NCBI GenBank assembly: GCA_023213395.1
Contig: CM041465.1
Coordinates: 199,399,741 to 199,463,740, forward strand
Length of the DNA: 64,000 nt
Reading direction: 5' to 3'
From: Cycas panzhihuaensis
Taxonomy: Eukaryota; Cycadophyta
Part shown: piece by piece, positions 60,301 to 64,000 of the stretch
How the letters are laid out: each line of letters starts with the position of its first letter
Position numbering within the stretch: the first letter of the stretch is position 1
Notes under the pieces: model-generated
Told to the model about the DNA's origin: nothing
Seen by the model: only the letters and a program-made list of their open reading frames with translations
Databases searched by the model: none
Position numbers and translations under genes: made by a program

Positions 60301-60585
60301 GATTATTCATTACTGGTGGGAATTGATGAAGAGCGACATGAATTGGTTTTGGGCATTATTGATTTTTTGAGACAATATACCTGGGACAAACATCTTGAGA
60401 CCTGGGTGAAAGCATCTGGTATTCTTGGGGGTCCAAAGAATACATCACCCACAGTTATTTCTCCAAAGCAGTACAAGAAGCGGTTCCGAAAAGCAATGTC
60501 CACGTATTTCTTGATGGTCCCAGATCAATGGTCTCCTCCTACAATAATCCCCAGTGCTCCACAAGTTGATGCATGTGATGACTGA
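11725..60585 (+). CDS. FAB1: FAB1/PIKfyve-type 1-phosphatidylinositol-3-phosphate 5-kinase, 11 coding exons
   Basis: Lipid kinase that converts PI3P to PI(3,5)P2 on endosomal and vacuolar membranes, controlling vacuole shape, acidification and endosomal recycling (family knowledge). The joined exons give 2064 residues. FYVE finger: WMPD 33-36, RRHHCR 54-59, Cys 42/45/58/61/66/69/95/98 and RVC 93-95, so PI3P binding looks intact. A TCP1/Cpn60-like region covers about 483-690. A Cys/His-rich PIKfyve-specific region follows at about 975-1220. The PIP-kinase domain is C-terminal (about 1740-2050), with ATP-site Lys1835, DLKG-C 1909-1913, MDYSLL 1970-1975 and IIDF 1989-1992. All junctions keep frame. 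The start is the first ATG after an in-frame TAG and precedes a conserved N-terminus. At about 2060 residues it exceeds the roughly 1750-1800 typical of angiosperm FAB1A/B, mainly through linkers. The FYVE domain makes it FAB1A/B-like rather than FAB1C/D-like. Exon edges are read by eye without transcript support. Confidence 0.93.
12601..13410 (+). CDS. FAB1: FAB1 exon 2 (acidic linker and start of chaperonin-like region)
   Basis: Begins after TTATGTAG with GAGTGATGATG; intron 1 is 247 nt. Encodes an acidic, Ser-rich linker with Asp/Glu clusters, then the conserved [10 protein letters not shown] and [14 protein letters not shown] segments, ending at [15 protein letters not shown]. Donor GAAAG|GTAAGA is strong. 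A 181-codon Ser-rich frame on the opposite strand here is a shadow of this exon. Confidence 0.92.
13585..13738 (+). CDS. FAB1: FAB1 exon 3
   Basis: Starts after TTTTTACAG and encodes [17 protein letters not shown] up to DTLLQQ, highly conserved in the family. Its end is set by protein conservation at CAG|GCAGGA, which implies a GC donor. A GT donor 30 nt downstream (TGT|GTATCA) would also keep frame but would add ten residues not expected in the family. Confidence 0.85.
13739..13826 (+). other. FAB1 intron 3, likely GC-AG intron (88 nt)
   Basis: Conservation joins ...LLQQ directly to EMDHLK..., placing the donor at CAG|GC and the acceptor at TTTTTCAG. This makes a rare GC-AG intron. See exon 3 for the GT alternative. 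Confidence 0.65.
13827..14171 (+). CDS. FAB1: FAB1 exon 4 (TCP1/Cpn60-like region)
   Basis: Encodes residues 532-646, from EMDHLKM through [35 protein letters not shown] and [16 protein letters not shown]. Acceptor TTTTTCAG|GAAATG; donor TGTACG|GTGAGG, phase 0. The next exon lies 41.4 kb away. Confidence 0.92.
14781..14985. repeat. Direct repeat in intron 4 (about 65 bp, 140-bp period)
   Basis: A segment with GGTTCACATCACTTT, GTAGAATTCTGG and TGTTGATTGTTTGTT at 14781-14845 recurs with substitutions at 14921-14985. No coding content. Confidence 0.65.
15197..15258. repeat. 31-bp tandem duplication
   Basis: Two adjacent units starting GGCTTCTGGA and ending TTGACA at 15197 and 15228, with four or fewer differences. 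Confidence 0.75.
16376..16797. repeat. 217-bp tandem duplication in intron 4
   Basis: Unit one (16376-16592) and unit two (16593-16797) share CATTCCGTGCCTCTTTACAT, CTCCTCCTTGTTCTGATGCC and TTGCTAGAAGTGAATCTT with scattered substitutions and small indels. Read on the minus strand both show parts of an open frame, perhaps the tail of the LINE remnant next to it, but I do not recognise a domain. Confidence 0.8.
17329..17538 (-). pseudogene. LINE (non-LTR) remnant, RT-associated zinc-binding region
   Basis: This minus-strand frame has [20 protein letters not shown] followed by a Cys-containing stretch and HLLSLCLF. That pattern resembles the zf-RVT segment found after the reverse transcriptase of plant LINEs (F-x-W-L-x-x-x-x-[IL]-x-T-x-x-N-L ... 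C ... H-L-x-x-x-C). The surrounding 16.8-18.1 kb has only broken frames and no RT core that I can recognise. This is an old fragment and the call is tentative. Confidence 0.5.
18098..18102. other. Target-site duplication, left (AACAC)
   Basis: AACAC here and at 24830-24834 flank the gypsy element exactly, proving one intact insertion event. Confidence 0.92.
18103..19153 (+). repeat. 5' LTR of the gypsy element
   Basis: Starts TGATCC, ends GGGATCA. A TATA box (TATAAA, 18785-18790) and downstream AATAAA signals (about 18968 and 19013) outline U3, R and U5. U3 contains an internal tandem duplication of about 195 bp (units from 18322 and 18517), also present in the 3' LTR. Confidence 0.93.
19159..19170 (+). 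other. Primer binding site of the gypsy element
   Basis: TGGTATCAGAGC, a perfect match to the initiator tRNA-Met type site, 5 bp after the 5' LTR. Confidence 0.92.
19512..20495 (+). pseudogene. gypsy gag and start of protease
   Basis: Encodes a gag capsid-like region ([20 protein letters not shown], then [20 protein letters not shown]), an intact zinc knuckle ([14 protein letters not shown]) and the beginning of an aspartic protease, [12 protein letters not shown], where the expected D-[ST]-G reads D-P-G. The frame stops at a TAG at 20493-20495 but continues open in the same frame, so this is a single nonsense change, probably from TGG. Upstream gag codons appear frameshifted, so the real start is unclear. 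Confidence 0.88.
20508..20801 (+). pseudogene. gypsy protease continuation
   Basis: Same frame as the preceding gag part, beyond the premature TAG. Contains [20 protein letters not shown], the typical C-terminal protease part (the LG-[SN]-PWL motif) in plant gypsy polyproteins. It ends at a stop at 20799-20801, where a frameshift moves the reading into the next frame. Confidence 0.82.
20801..21695 (+). pseudogene. gypsy reverse transcriptase, frameshifted
   Basis: The first part carries [20 protein letters not shown] and [20 protein letters not shown], the second (in another frame from about 21213) has [31 protein letters not shown] and the catalytic YLDDILIF. A frameshift lies near 21230-21250 and another break follows EVRSF at 21693-21695. 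All key RT motifs are present but in separate frames. Confidence 0.92.
21699..22811 (+). pseudogene. gypsy RNase H and N-terminal integrase
   Basis: RNase H motifs are [35 protein letters not shown] and [11 protein letters not shown]. The integrase zinc domain reads H-x-x-x-x-x-H (HTSKVAGH) followed by Cys residues, but a 12-bp tandem duplication (22569-22592) repeats KGCV and adds an extra Cys. The catalytic core begins [11 protein letters not shown] and [10 protein letters not shown], then the frame stops at 22809-22811. Confidence 0.9.
22812..23500 (+). pseudogene. gypsy integrase C-terminal part, broken
   Basis: Several frames carry the rest of the core: [20 protein letters not shown] (second catalytic Asp), [12 protein letters not shown], then [20 protein letters not shown] and [16 protein letters not shown], followed by [19 protein letters not shown] and [20 protein letters not shown]. 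Deleted bases and stops separate them. No chromodomain is visible. Confidence 0.85.
23785..24829 (+). repeat. 3' LTR of the gypsy element
   Basis: Matches the 5' LTR from TGATCC to GGGATCA, immediately after the purine tract and immediately before the second AACAC. Contains the same TATA box and AATAAA signals on the FAB1 sense strand. Confidence 0.93.
24830..24834. other. Target-site duplication, right (AACAC)
   Basis: Copy of 18098-18102. Confidence 0.92.
24835..25792 (+). other. Intron DNA leading into a copia 5' LTR
   Basis: The first part is intron flank of the gypsy insertion and includes a short G-rich telomere-like stretch near 25085-25115. The right part, ending ...TTCCAACA at 25792, must be the end of a copia 5' LTR because a primer binding site follows. 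The LTR start could not be found, as no second copy is present. Confidence 0.55.
25793..26834 (+). mobile_element. Ty1/copia fragment, primer site, leader and gag start
   Basis: TGGTATCAAAGC at 25793-25804 is an initiator tRNA-Met-type primer site. After a leader of about 840 bp, a gag-like frame starts at 26645 ([20 protein letters not shown], then [14 protein letters not shown]), typical of copia gag N-termini. The frame is cut after about 60 codons where the LTR of a minus-strand copia begins, so the later insertion destroyed this copy. Confidence 0.65.
26835..27218 (-). repeat. 3' LTR of the minus-strand copia
   Basis: On the minus strand it starts TGTCGGATG directly after the purine tract and ends CTCTTACA at 26835. 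The left edge rests on the TG/CA rule and on the interruption of the neighbouring gag; there is no second LTR to compare. Confidence 0.65.
27446..28006 (-). pseudogene. copia RNase H region
   Basis: Contains [20 protein letters not shown], then [40 protein letters not shown] and [20 protein letters not shown], the ordered motifs of copia RT thumb and RNase H. The frame is open for 186 codons but disconnected from RT by stops. Confidence 0.92.
28034..28639 (-). pseudogene. copia reverse transcriptase, broken
   Basis: Two frames: 28352-28639 with [38 protein letters not shown] and [15 protein letters not shown], and 28034-28258 with [11 protein letters not shown] and [17 protein letters not shown]. 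The catalytic YVDD is YVDN, which would abolish activity. A break lies at about 28260-28350. Confidence 0.92.
29155..30247 (-). pseudogene. copia GAG-pre-integrase and integrase, broken
   Basis: The right part (29702-30247) carries the protease-to-integrase region with [20 protein letters not shown], then [17 protein letters not shown] and [14 protein letters not shown], the HHCC zinc region. The left part (29155-29463) has [20 protein letters not shown] and [20 protein letters not shown] from the end of the integrase core. The region between is interrupted by stops. Confidence 0.9.
30304..30945 (-). pseudogene. copia gag with intact zinc knuckle
   Basis: Encodes a UBN2-type gag ([38 protein letters not shown]) and a complete zinc knuckle [14 protein letters not shown]. 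The end reads [11 protein letters not shown] in place of a protease D-S-G motif. The N-terminal third of gag is missing at the truncation near 30950. Confidence 0.9.
30951..31815. other. Intron spacer with hairpin minisatellite
   Basis: Between a truncated minus-strand copia and the next plus-strand copia gag. It holds the 46-bp minisatellite at 31132-31268 but no recognisable coding region or primer site. Confidence 0.5.
31132..31268. repeat. 46-bp minisatellite, three units, each an inverted repeat
   Basis: Units begin at 31132, 31178 and 31224. The first two contain ATACTTGAA followed by seven bases and TTCAAGTAT, a perfect 9-bp-arm hairpin; the third is degenerate. Confidence 0.8.
32285..32618 (-). 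mobile_element. tRNA-derived SINE with 14-bp target-site duplication
   Basis: The 14-bp direct repeat ATGAAGACTTTGTT at 32285-32298 and 32605-32618 flanks a block of about 306 bp. On the minus strand the block starts with a tRNA-like head: A-box-like TGGAGCTAGGTGG (32595-32583) and B-box-like GGTTCAAAACC (32546-32536) with tRNA-like spacing. It ends in a poly-A tail (the T run at about 32297-32313). A pol III promoter, A tail and long TSD identify a SINE mobilised by LINE machinery. It interrupts the copia gag reading. Confidence 0.82.
33488..34282 (+). pseudogene. copia GAG-pre-integrase and integrase core
   Basis: First frame: [17 protein letters not shown], then [18 protein letters not shown] (zinc region) and [20 protein letters not shown] with the first catalytic Asp. 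After stops at about 33885-33915, the second frame has [20 protein letters not shown] (second Asp) and [20 protein letters not shown], where the third acidic residue (Glu, usually N-G-V-A-E) is Lys, so the catalytic triad is broken. Confidence 0.9.
34283..34730 (+). other. Possible LTR-like leader before a gypsy-type gag
   Basis: Contains CTATATATTGAG near 34540 and a T-rich region before a gag-like frame, as in an LTR and leader. I found no second copy, so no boundary can be given. Confidence 0.35.
34731..35582 (+). pseudogene. Ty3/gypsy-type gag remnant with coiled coil and Cys motif
   Basis: The frame 34731-35027 carries [20 protein letters not shown] and [20 protein letters not shown], matching the capsid pattern of plant gypsy gag (D-x-x-x-H-[IL]-x-x-F ... 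L-x-G-x-A-x-x-W). After stops it continues with [20 protein letters not shown]. From 35358 a heptad-rich segment ([20 protein letters not shown]) precedes [14 protein letters not shown], which is Cys-rich but not a standard CCHC knuckle. No protease or RT follows in recognisable form. Confidence 0.6.
35583..38959. other. Unrecognised intron DNA, possibly decayed retroelement
   Basis: Short plus-strand open segments (35767-36000, 36520-36735) are acidic and Asn-rich; they follow the gypsy-gag-like piece and may be the rest of it, but I recognise no domain. A poly-A-like run occurs at about 37108-37120. The remainder to 38959, including a 131-codon minus-strand frame at 38420-38815, shows no known family. 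Confidence 0.4.
37687..37764. repeat. 24-bp direct repeat, 54-bp spacing
   Basis: The 24-bp sequence starting GTTGTAGGAATGATTGG is present at 37687-37710 and 37741-37764. Confidence 0.75.
38960..39198 (-). repeat. 3' LTR of the minus-strand copia (239 bp)
   Basis: Aligns along its whole length with 43870-44103. A TATA-like TATATTTATAG lies on the minus strand around 39045-39055. Confidence 0.92.
39206..40194 (-). pseudogene. copia RT C-terminus and RNase H, broken
   Basis: 40194-39763 carries [20 protein letters not shown] (intact YVDD), [20 protein letters not shown] and [20 protein letters not shown]. Frames then shift through the RNase H (39653-39946 is partly out of frame) to 39412-39206 with [17 protein letters not shown] and [15 protein letters not shown], the conserved C-terminus. 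Confidence 0.92.
40420..40799 (-). pseudogene. copia RT N-terminal part
   Basis: Contains [40 protein letters not shown] and [20 protein letters not shown], the beginning of copia RT. Separated from the YVDD part by frame breaks at about 40200-40420. Confidence 0.92.
41014..41541 (-). pseudogene. copia integrase core, C-terminal part
   Basis: Contains [20 protein letters not shown] (catalytic Asp region; the usual D-N-G-G-E is D-E-R-G-E), [20 protein letters not shown] (catalytic Glu intact) and [21 protein letters not shown] 175-codon open stretch. Confidence 0.92.
41770..42279 (-). pseudogene. copia protease to GAG-pre-integrase region
   Basis: 42279-41959 begins [20 protein letters not shown] and continues [20 protein letters not shown], the segment after the protease active site. 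The next frame (41955-41770) has [16 protein letters not shown], the GAG-pre-integrase H-x-R/K-x-G-H-x-x motif. A stop separates them. Confidence 0.87.
42321..43226 (-). pseudogene. copia gag, broken
   Basis: The N-terminus (43226-42945, [36 protein letters not shown]) and middle (42867-42649, [40 protein letters not shown]) match copia gag, with breaks near 42870-42940 and after 42649. The expected zinc knuckle region at about 42450-42600 is disordered by frameshifts. Confidence 0.87.
43858..43869 (-). other. Primer binding site of the minus-strand copia
   Basis: Minus strand TGGTATCAAAGC, initiator tRNA-Met type with one mismatch, directly adjoining the 5' LTR end. Confidence 0.85.
43870..44103 (-). 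repeat. 5' LTR of the minus-strand copia (234 bp)
   Basis: Aligns with 38960-39198; differs by about 17 positions including a 4-bp indel. Confidence 0.92.
44104..45368. other. Intron spacer between two LTR elements
   Basis: Older intron DNA between the copia and the non-coding LTR element. A segment at about 44470-44690 is a diverged copy of one at 54825-55015. No recognisable protein domain. Confidence 0.5.
45369..45894 (+). repeat. 5' LTR of the LARD-like element
   Basis: 526 bp, with TATAAAAG at 45573-45580 and a pyrimidine-rich region downstream. Aligns along its length with 52553-53076, roughly 93% by eye. Confidence 0.88.
45898..45926 (+). other. Primer binding site, tRNA-Asp-like
   Basis: TGGTGTTGTTGCAATGG lies 3 bp after the 5' LTR and is followed by TTCGAATC. 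It resembles the TGGCGCCGTTGC-type site, complementary to tRNA-Asp, used by Athila/Tat-lineage gypsy elements, with C-to-T changes. Confidence 0.55.
46380..46725 (-). repeat. 3' LTR of the nested gypsy
   Basis: 346 bp; preceded on the minus strand by the purine tract CTCAGGGGGGGGACT. Nearly identical to 50417-50766. Confidence 0.93.
46760..47299 (-). pseudogene. gypsy integrase C-terminus with chromodomain
   Basis: Carries the GPY/F region ([53 protein letters not shown]) and a terminal chromodomain ([20 protein letters not shown]) that in this lineage directs insertion to chromatin marks. Upstream codons to about 47404 (in another frame) encode the end of the integrase core, [19 protein letters not shown], joined abruptly to RT sequence. 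Confidence 0.93.
47405..47632 (-). pseudogene. gypsy reverse transcriptase, N-terminal stub
   Basis: Encodes [40 protein letters not shown] and [19 protein letters not shown], the first RT motifs. After the K-L-D-L-R-S-x-x-x-Q motif the sequence switches to integrase C-terminal codons; the YxDD active site is missing. This junction is the internal deletion point. Confidence 0.9.
47723..48463 (-). pseudogene. gypsy protease region
   Basis: 48463-48155 has [20 protein letters not shown], an aspartic protease site with D-D-G in place of D-S-G. 48097-47723 continues [20 protein letters not shown], the LG-x-x-WL motif, and the linker to RT. A stop or frame change near 48100-48155 separates them. 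Confidence 0.88.
48470..49528 (-). pseudogene. gypsy gag, broken
   Basis: The start ATG (minus strand, 49528-49526) opens [20 protein letters not shown]. After a stop the frame 49381-49094 contains the gag capsid start ([40 protein letters not shown]). Further left are an Arg-Gly-rich stretch (48660-48710) and a degenerate zinc knuckle with C-A-E-K-W at about 48490-48520. Confidence 0.85.
50397..50414 (-). other. Primer binding site of the nested gypsy
   Basis: Minus strand TGGTATCAGAGTTGCGTC, initiator tRNA-Met type, two bases from the 5' LTR. Confidence 0.9.
50417..50766 (-). repeat. 5' LTR of the nested gypsy
   Basis: 350 bp; differs from the 3' LTR by few substitutions and small indels (about 95% by eye). 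Confidence 0.93.
51060..51250. repeat. Imperfect tandem repeats inside the LARD-like element
   Basis: Repeated CAAAATTT[TC]AG[TC]AGATA[AG]TGCT blocks at about 51127, 51194 and 51219. They lie in the same plus frame as a preceding Lys/Glu-rich open stretch, so they may once have encoded a repeat peptide. Confidence 0.6.
52553..53076 (+). repeat. 3' LTR of the LARD-like element
   Basis: 524 bp copy of 45369-45894, with TATAAAAG at 52753-52760, directly after the purine tract. Confidence 0.88.
53081..55574 (+). other. End of FAB1 intron 4, no gene seen
   Basis: AT-rich intron DNA ending in a normal acceptor. Contains a diverged repeat at 54825-55015 related to 44470-44690. No coding domain recognised. 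Confidence 0.6.
54825..55015. repeat. Diverged dispersed repeat (partner at 44470-44690)
   Basis: Shares in the same order GAT.AT(A/T)GT, CTATCATTTAATAT.CAAA, TCACTTGCAA and CTCCTTTGAA with 44470-44690. An old duplication or transposon family. Confidence 0.55.
55575..56639 (+). CDS. FAB1: FAB1 exon 5
   Basis: Encodes residues 647-1001. It begins [15 protein letters not shown], completing the chaperonin-like region with [18 protein letters not shown], then a variable linker, and ends with [19 protein letters not shown] and LFDQ. Acceptor CTTGCCAG|GTTTTA; donor GATCAG|GTAGTC. The phase-0 join across the 41-kb intron restores an uninterrupted conserved block, which is the main proof that 10-14 kb and 55-60 kb are one gene. 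Confidence 0.92.
56744..57075 (+). CDS. FAB1: FAB1 exon 6 (Cys/His-rich region)
   Basis: Encodes the PIKfyve-specific Cys/His-rich region: [52 protein letters not shown] and [14 protein letters not shown]. The paired Cys and His residues suggest metal binding. Acceptor AATGGCAG|AACTAC; donor TTATGG|GTATAC, phase 2. Confidence 0.92.
57192..57318 (+). CDS. FAB1: FAB1 exon 7
   Basis: Encodes [20 protein letters not shown] and a short linker ending KEASE. Acceptor GTACCAG|GTTTGG; donor CAGAG|GTAATC, phase 0. Confidence 0.9.
57431..57601 (+). CDS. FAB1: FAB1 exon 8 (coiled-coil segment)
   Basis: Encodes [20 protein letters not shown] through the heptad-like [16 protein letters not shown], a predicted coiled coil conserved in plant FAB1. 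Acceptor AATAAGCAG|GTTGAA; donor TTTGAG|GTGATC. Confidence 0.9.
57740..59734 (+). CDS. FAB1: FAB1 exon 9 (linker and N-lobe of kinase)
   Basis: The largest exon, 665 codons (residues 1212-1876). It opens [17 protein letters not shown], then [20 protein letters not shown], a long poorly conserved linker of about 350 residues, a [11 protein letters not shown] block, an Arg/Lys/Glu-rich patch ([11 protein letters not shown]), and the kinase N-lobe with [20 protein letters not shown], where Lys1835 is the ATP-site lysine. Donor TATCAG|GTTGGG. Acceptor chosen at TTTAGCCAG|AGAAAT; a frame-compatible site a few bases away cannot be excluded. Confidence 0.9.
59908..60174 (+). CDS. FAB1: FAB1 exon 10 (kinase core)
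   Basis: Encodes [20 protein letters not shown], the DLKG motif region ([13 protein letters not shown]) and [20 protein letters not shown], ending NDTSFLG. The expected Ser of DLKGS is Cys1913. Acceptor GACGACAG|GTTACT; donor CTAGGA|GTGAGT is a perfect consensus. Confidence 0.9.
60175..60285 (+). other. FAB1 intron 10, 111 nt, stop-free and in frame
   Basis: The intron is 37 codons long, has no stop in the FAB1 frame, and would add a very hydrophobic segment (starting [13 protein letters not shown]) between NDTSFLG and SVDVMDY if retained. Its GTGAGT donor and TGTGCAG acceptor are strong and family conservation excludes it from the protein. Confidence 0.85.
60286..60585 (+). CDS. FAB1: FAB1 exon 11 (kinase C-lobe, stop)
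   Basis: Encodes [40 protein letters not shown] and [20 protein letters not shown], then a short tail and TGA at 60583-60585. It carries the catalytic MDYSLL segment and the substrate-selecting activation loop. Acceptor GGTGTGCAG|TCAGTT. Confidence 0.92.
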   Translation, partial: SVDVMDYSLLVGIDEERHELVLGIIDFLRQYTWDKHLETWVKASGILGGPKNTSPTVISPKQYKKRFRKAMSTYFLMVPDQWSPPTIIPSAPQVDACDD

Positions 60586-62700
60586 TTCCCAGTTTCAACA
60601 CAGGGAAGTATTGGAGAGTATATTATGAAGTCCAAGGCATAGTAAGTTAAACAATGCAAACCATTCTACGTGGCTCCTACAACGTTGGCTCAGTTACATC
60701 ATTCATTATGTACACATGGAATATATCCTTAGAATGTTGATGGAAATTTACAAAAGCAAGCTTTTGCATTGCTCAGACTGCCCTGTGCATTTCGTGCGTA
60801 TTAGATCTTATTCATATTCAAAAATTTTATATGGTCAATAAGAATTAATGATGATGTTAATACCATAGGCGCTCATAATTTTTGTAGATGTTGCTTGGCA
60901 ACACAGCTTAATATAGAGTAATGAAAACACTAAAGTAGCAGTTGTCTGAATTACTGCGACTTTCCATATGACTTGTTTATGCTACAATGTTCTACATCTC
61001 TAGGGGGATTTCAGATCAGATCATCCAATTGGTCTGAAATTTGGTGTACCATATTTGTTTATGACATTGATATTTTATGGAGCAAGCATTTTTGTCATTT
61101 GCTTTGAGGCACTCGTAACAGTTGGATTTTTGGATCAGGAGCATGTATGTGCTTGCTGGCCTGTTAACTGAAGCTGCACATCTTATTTTCTGGGGTGGTA
61201 TGCACCAGAAGTGTTCCTGTGATCAATTTTTTGGTATGCCATCAAATGCTTTTATCCATAGTTAAACTTGATGATTTCATCAACAAAGAATTCTGTGGTG
61301 TGAAGAATATGGGGCTTGATGCTTCATATCTTGGTAACTTTAGCATCATTGCCAATCAAATCTCAGCGACTAGGATTTGATTTCATACGATTGCATTGGT
61401 TGCTAATATAAGGTTACTCTTCAAGGTATAGGCGGAAGATTAGTGGCCTTTCCGTGGTGCAGTTGGGCAAGAGCTTGAAATGAACTCCTTTATTTCCTTT
61501 CATCTCTTTATGATGTAATGGTAACCTATTTATTTTGTAATATCTCCTTGCTGCTCGAATAATGCCTTTATGAGCTAGTTAAGAAATGAAAACCTAATGC
61601 TTTGTTTGTGCAGCTCATTTTGTGGCGTGGTCAAATGATTCTTGATGTTTTTGGATCATTCTCCTTGCAGTGTGCTGTGTTGGGTTAGGAAACATAGAAG
61701 ACTGATGAATTATTCCAATCAGGTTCCTTGCATGCTTCTATTAGAGTTTTTACTTTGTTCTAATTGTATTTGGTTTCTCATTATGTCTTCAGTGTATGAT
61801 TTTGATATCTTTATGCTAACTTTTTTGTCCTTAATTTGCAGTTACACACTATGAAAGGAGTCCTTTGGAGAAACAGACAATGAAACATGGCAAGCTCTAA
61901 ATATCATTTGCCATGTGAAGTTTGCGTTGCTTTACCATCTTTTATTCCTTGAGAAAGATAAGGGAGAGTTGTACTGTTCTAAGCGTTCTTTGTCATGTTT
62001 GCTATGCGAAGTTCATGTTTACAATCTGAAGTTGGTTTTTCCTTACCTTCTTTTTTCCCTTGAGAAAGACAAAAGGGACAATTGTCGTGGCACCAATCAT
62101 TGCCATTTGAAATTATTTAGATCTCCTCTATGAGGATGTTGTGAGGTTTTAAATGCCACACGTTCACATCATGCATACATTTGATGTGTATGGGTTCAAG
62201 ATATTTTCTTTTACCTTGTTCACATGTATTATAGGTCATAAAATTCTCTACCGTAATTGTTGTAACCATTATACCAGCAAGATATTACACATAAAATCTA
62301 GTAGATAACATTCATGTGTTTACTTGCACTTATGTTGTGTTCACCGTGTGATATGTGTGTTAGAGTCATTTATTGAATTGGACTGATTGACTCATTTACA
62401 TCTCTTTTTTGCTCTGGTTTGGAGCCTGATTGAACAGAAATACTCATTTTCTTTTTTTGTGTCAGATATGAAAGGGTATAAGATGGAGGTGGTTTTACAA
62501 TGCTGGCCATGCTATGATGCCCAGAGCGCCCTGATAAGGGTATGTGACAGATTGCAGCTACTATTTTCAGCATTCAATAATCCTCAATTTACTCAAATTT
62601 CAGCCTTGTAACTGGCAACTGGAGTAAATGGTTATGAATATCTGTATGTGGCATCTATACATGCTTACCTAGCCTGAACAGCAATACAATTGGGCTACGT
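60586..62700 (+). other. FAB1 3' UTR and downstream DNA
   Basis: Follows the FAB1 stop. An AATAAG hexamer at 60837-60842, 250 bp after the stop, is a plausible polyadenylation element. No further coding gene is supported; the short frames to 62.6 kb lack domains. The 3' end of the transcript cannot be fixed. Confidence 0.5.
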
Positions 62701-62814
62701 GTGCTCGTTGGATTGCATTTATTCGGCTATGTCTGACTCTGTAAAGAAGATGTTCTTACCATTTTAGTCATTGATTGTTGCTTATGTTTAGGTTTCTAGA
62801 TACAGAAGTGGTTG

Positions 62815-63193
62815 TGTACACATTAGAAATCTTAGAAATCCTAATTGTATGGTGTACTACCTGTCTAATGGAGGAGGCATTTTGAGGCTTTTTCATGATT
62901 GATGCCTTATATTTTGAAGTCCCTTAAGTTTCCATGACATGATTTTTATTAGTAGTCCAAAGAGAAATACAAATATAAGGGGCTTCTAGCGAATGAACCT
63001 AAATGTACACATTAGAAATCTTAGAAATCCTAATTGTATGGTGTACTACCTGTCTAATGGAGGAGGCATTTTGAGGCTTTTTCATGATTGATGCCTTATA
63101 TTTTGAAGTCCCTTAAGTTTCCATGACATGATTTTTATTAGTAGTCCAAAGAGAAATACAAATATAAGGGGCTTCTAGCGAATGAACCTAAAT
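62815..63193. repeat. Perfect 189-bp tandem duplication
   Basis: 62815-63003 is repeated without visible difference at 63004-63192. It is non-coding. Perfect identity implies a very recent event or an assembly artefact. Confidence 0.9.
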
Positions 63194-64000
63194 TTGTCAG
63201 ATTTTTTTATTTATCCTTTGTAGCTTGTAAAAGCATAAAGAGAGATCCTAATGTTGTGTTAAGAGGTCGAGGGTGAGTGGCATTGTAGTAGGATTTAACT
63301 TGATTTTACTTGTAACGTTACTATAAGTGCAAAATGCATTGATTAATTTTCATTTTAGAAAATGAGAACCCTGAAGTTCCTTGCAGAGTTGTGTGTAGGA
63401 AATATCAAAATATGCTAAAATATTTAAATTTTTAGAAAATGTAGGTTTATGGCATAGTTCTTACTATTTAGGGCTTCACAGCATTTCAAGTGTAGTTTTC
63501 AATGCACTTGGAAACATGTTTTTGTATATTATGTTGTTCGAAATTCAAAGTGCCCTCTAGATGTGTGTCTGACAGTGTAACTTACAAGTTTGTCTCTTAA
63601 ATTATTGTTTGCATAATGTTTTTTGTATGGTATAAAACAAATTAGAAGTGCACACATGTAGCTTGTACACCTTTGTCCTTGTATTGCTAAGCATTACTCA
63701 TTACCTCGAACACCTCTTCTACTTGCTTGGAATACTCTATAACACTATGCAATTTTTGATTAAAAAACTTAGGGGTAAAAGCTCTACCCTATTTTGAATG
63801 GGAGCAACTTGCATGCAAGCTAAGGATCATTTCAAATATTTTTGACATATCAAAGATTTGCATTTTTGAGTATAAGTAATTTATAAATTTGCATCAAACA
63901 TGCATGTTTTACAAATTTTGAGTGGTTATATCAAAATTAAAAAATAAATTATACCCTATGTTTTAAATCAGGATACTCCTTTTACAAGTTGATATTGACA
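63194..64000. other. Intergenic DNA, nothing recognised
   Basis: AT-rich, no open frame of note and no repeat with another part of the window. Confidence 0.6.

Noticed and set aside
1-64000. CRISPR arrays, bacterial operons, tRNA or rRNA genes, organelle DNA
   Set aside because: No regularly spaced direct repeats with unique spacers, no ribosome-binding-site operons, and no cloverleaf-capable tRNA outside primer-site and SINE relics were seen.

Overview
The window looks like nuclear DNA of a seed plant with a large, transposon-rich genome. It is AT-rich and dominated by plant-type Ty1/copia and Ty3/gypsy retrotransposons. The one real host gene has plant-type splice sites and one intron of about 41 kb full of nested transposons. 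An intron that long suggests a gymnosperm (for example a conifer), but this is inference; other large-genome plants are possible.

Host gene: a FAB1-type phosphatidylinositol-3-phosphate 5-kinase (PIKfyve/Fab1 family) on the + strand, coding from 11725 to 60585. I placed 11 coding exons by reading frame, splice sites and family conservation: 11725-12353, 12601-13410, 13585-13738, 13827-14171, 55575-56639, 56744-57075, 57192-57318, 57431-57601, 57740-59734, 59908-60174 and 60286-60585. They sum to 6195 nt, or 2064 residues plus stop. Domain order is FYVE zinc finger, acidic linker, TCP1/Cpn60-like chaperonin region, Cys/His-rich PIKfyve-specific region, a long variable linker, and a C-terminal PIP-kinase domain. 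The enzyme would bind PI3P on endosomes or vacuoles and convert it to PI(3,5)P2. A CpG-rich leader and promoter lie at about 10.3-11.7 kb, with an 87-bp tandem repeat just upstream.

Region by region: 1-1275 is the decayed end of a minus-strand copia element. 1.3-10.0 kb is AT-rich intergenic DNA with short tandem repeats and no supportable gene. 10.0-14.2 kb holds the FAB1 promoter, leader and exons 1-4. 14172-55574 is intron 4, containing in order: local duplications and a LINE remnant; a complete but mutated + strand gypsy element (18103-24829, TSD AACAC); a 5' copia fragment cut by a minus-strand copia; a + strand copia fragment carrying a tRNA-type SINE; a gypsy-gag-like remnant; a minus-strand copia with both LTRs (38960-44103); and a non-coding LTR element (45369-53076) into which an internally deleted chromodomain gypsy element has jumped (46380-50766, TSD CACCT). 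55.6-60.6 kb holds exons 5-11. 60.6-64 kb is 3' UTR or downstream DNA with a perfect 189-bp tandem duplication.

No tRNA or rRNA gene, CRISPR array or bacterial-type system is visible. I found no undescribed multi-gene system. The points most worth checking concern FAB1 (a GC-AG intron, a stop-free intron inside the kinase domain, an overlapping uORF, a DLKGC motif) and the structure of the nested mobile elements.
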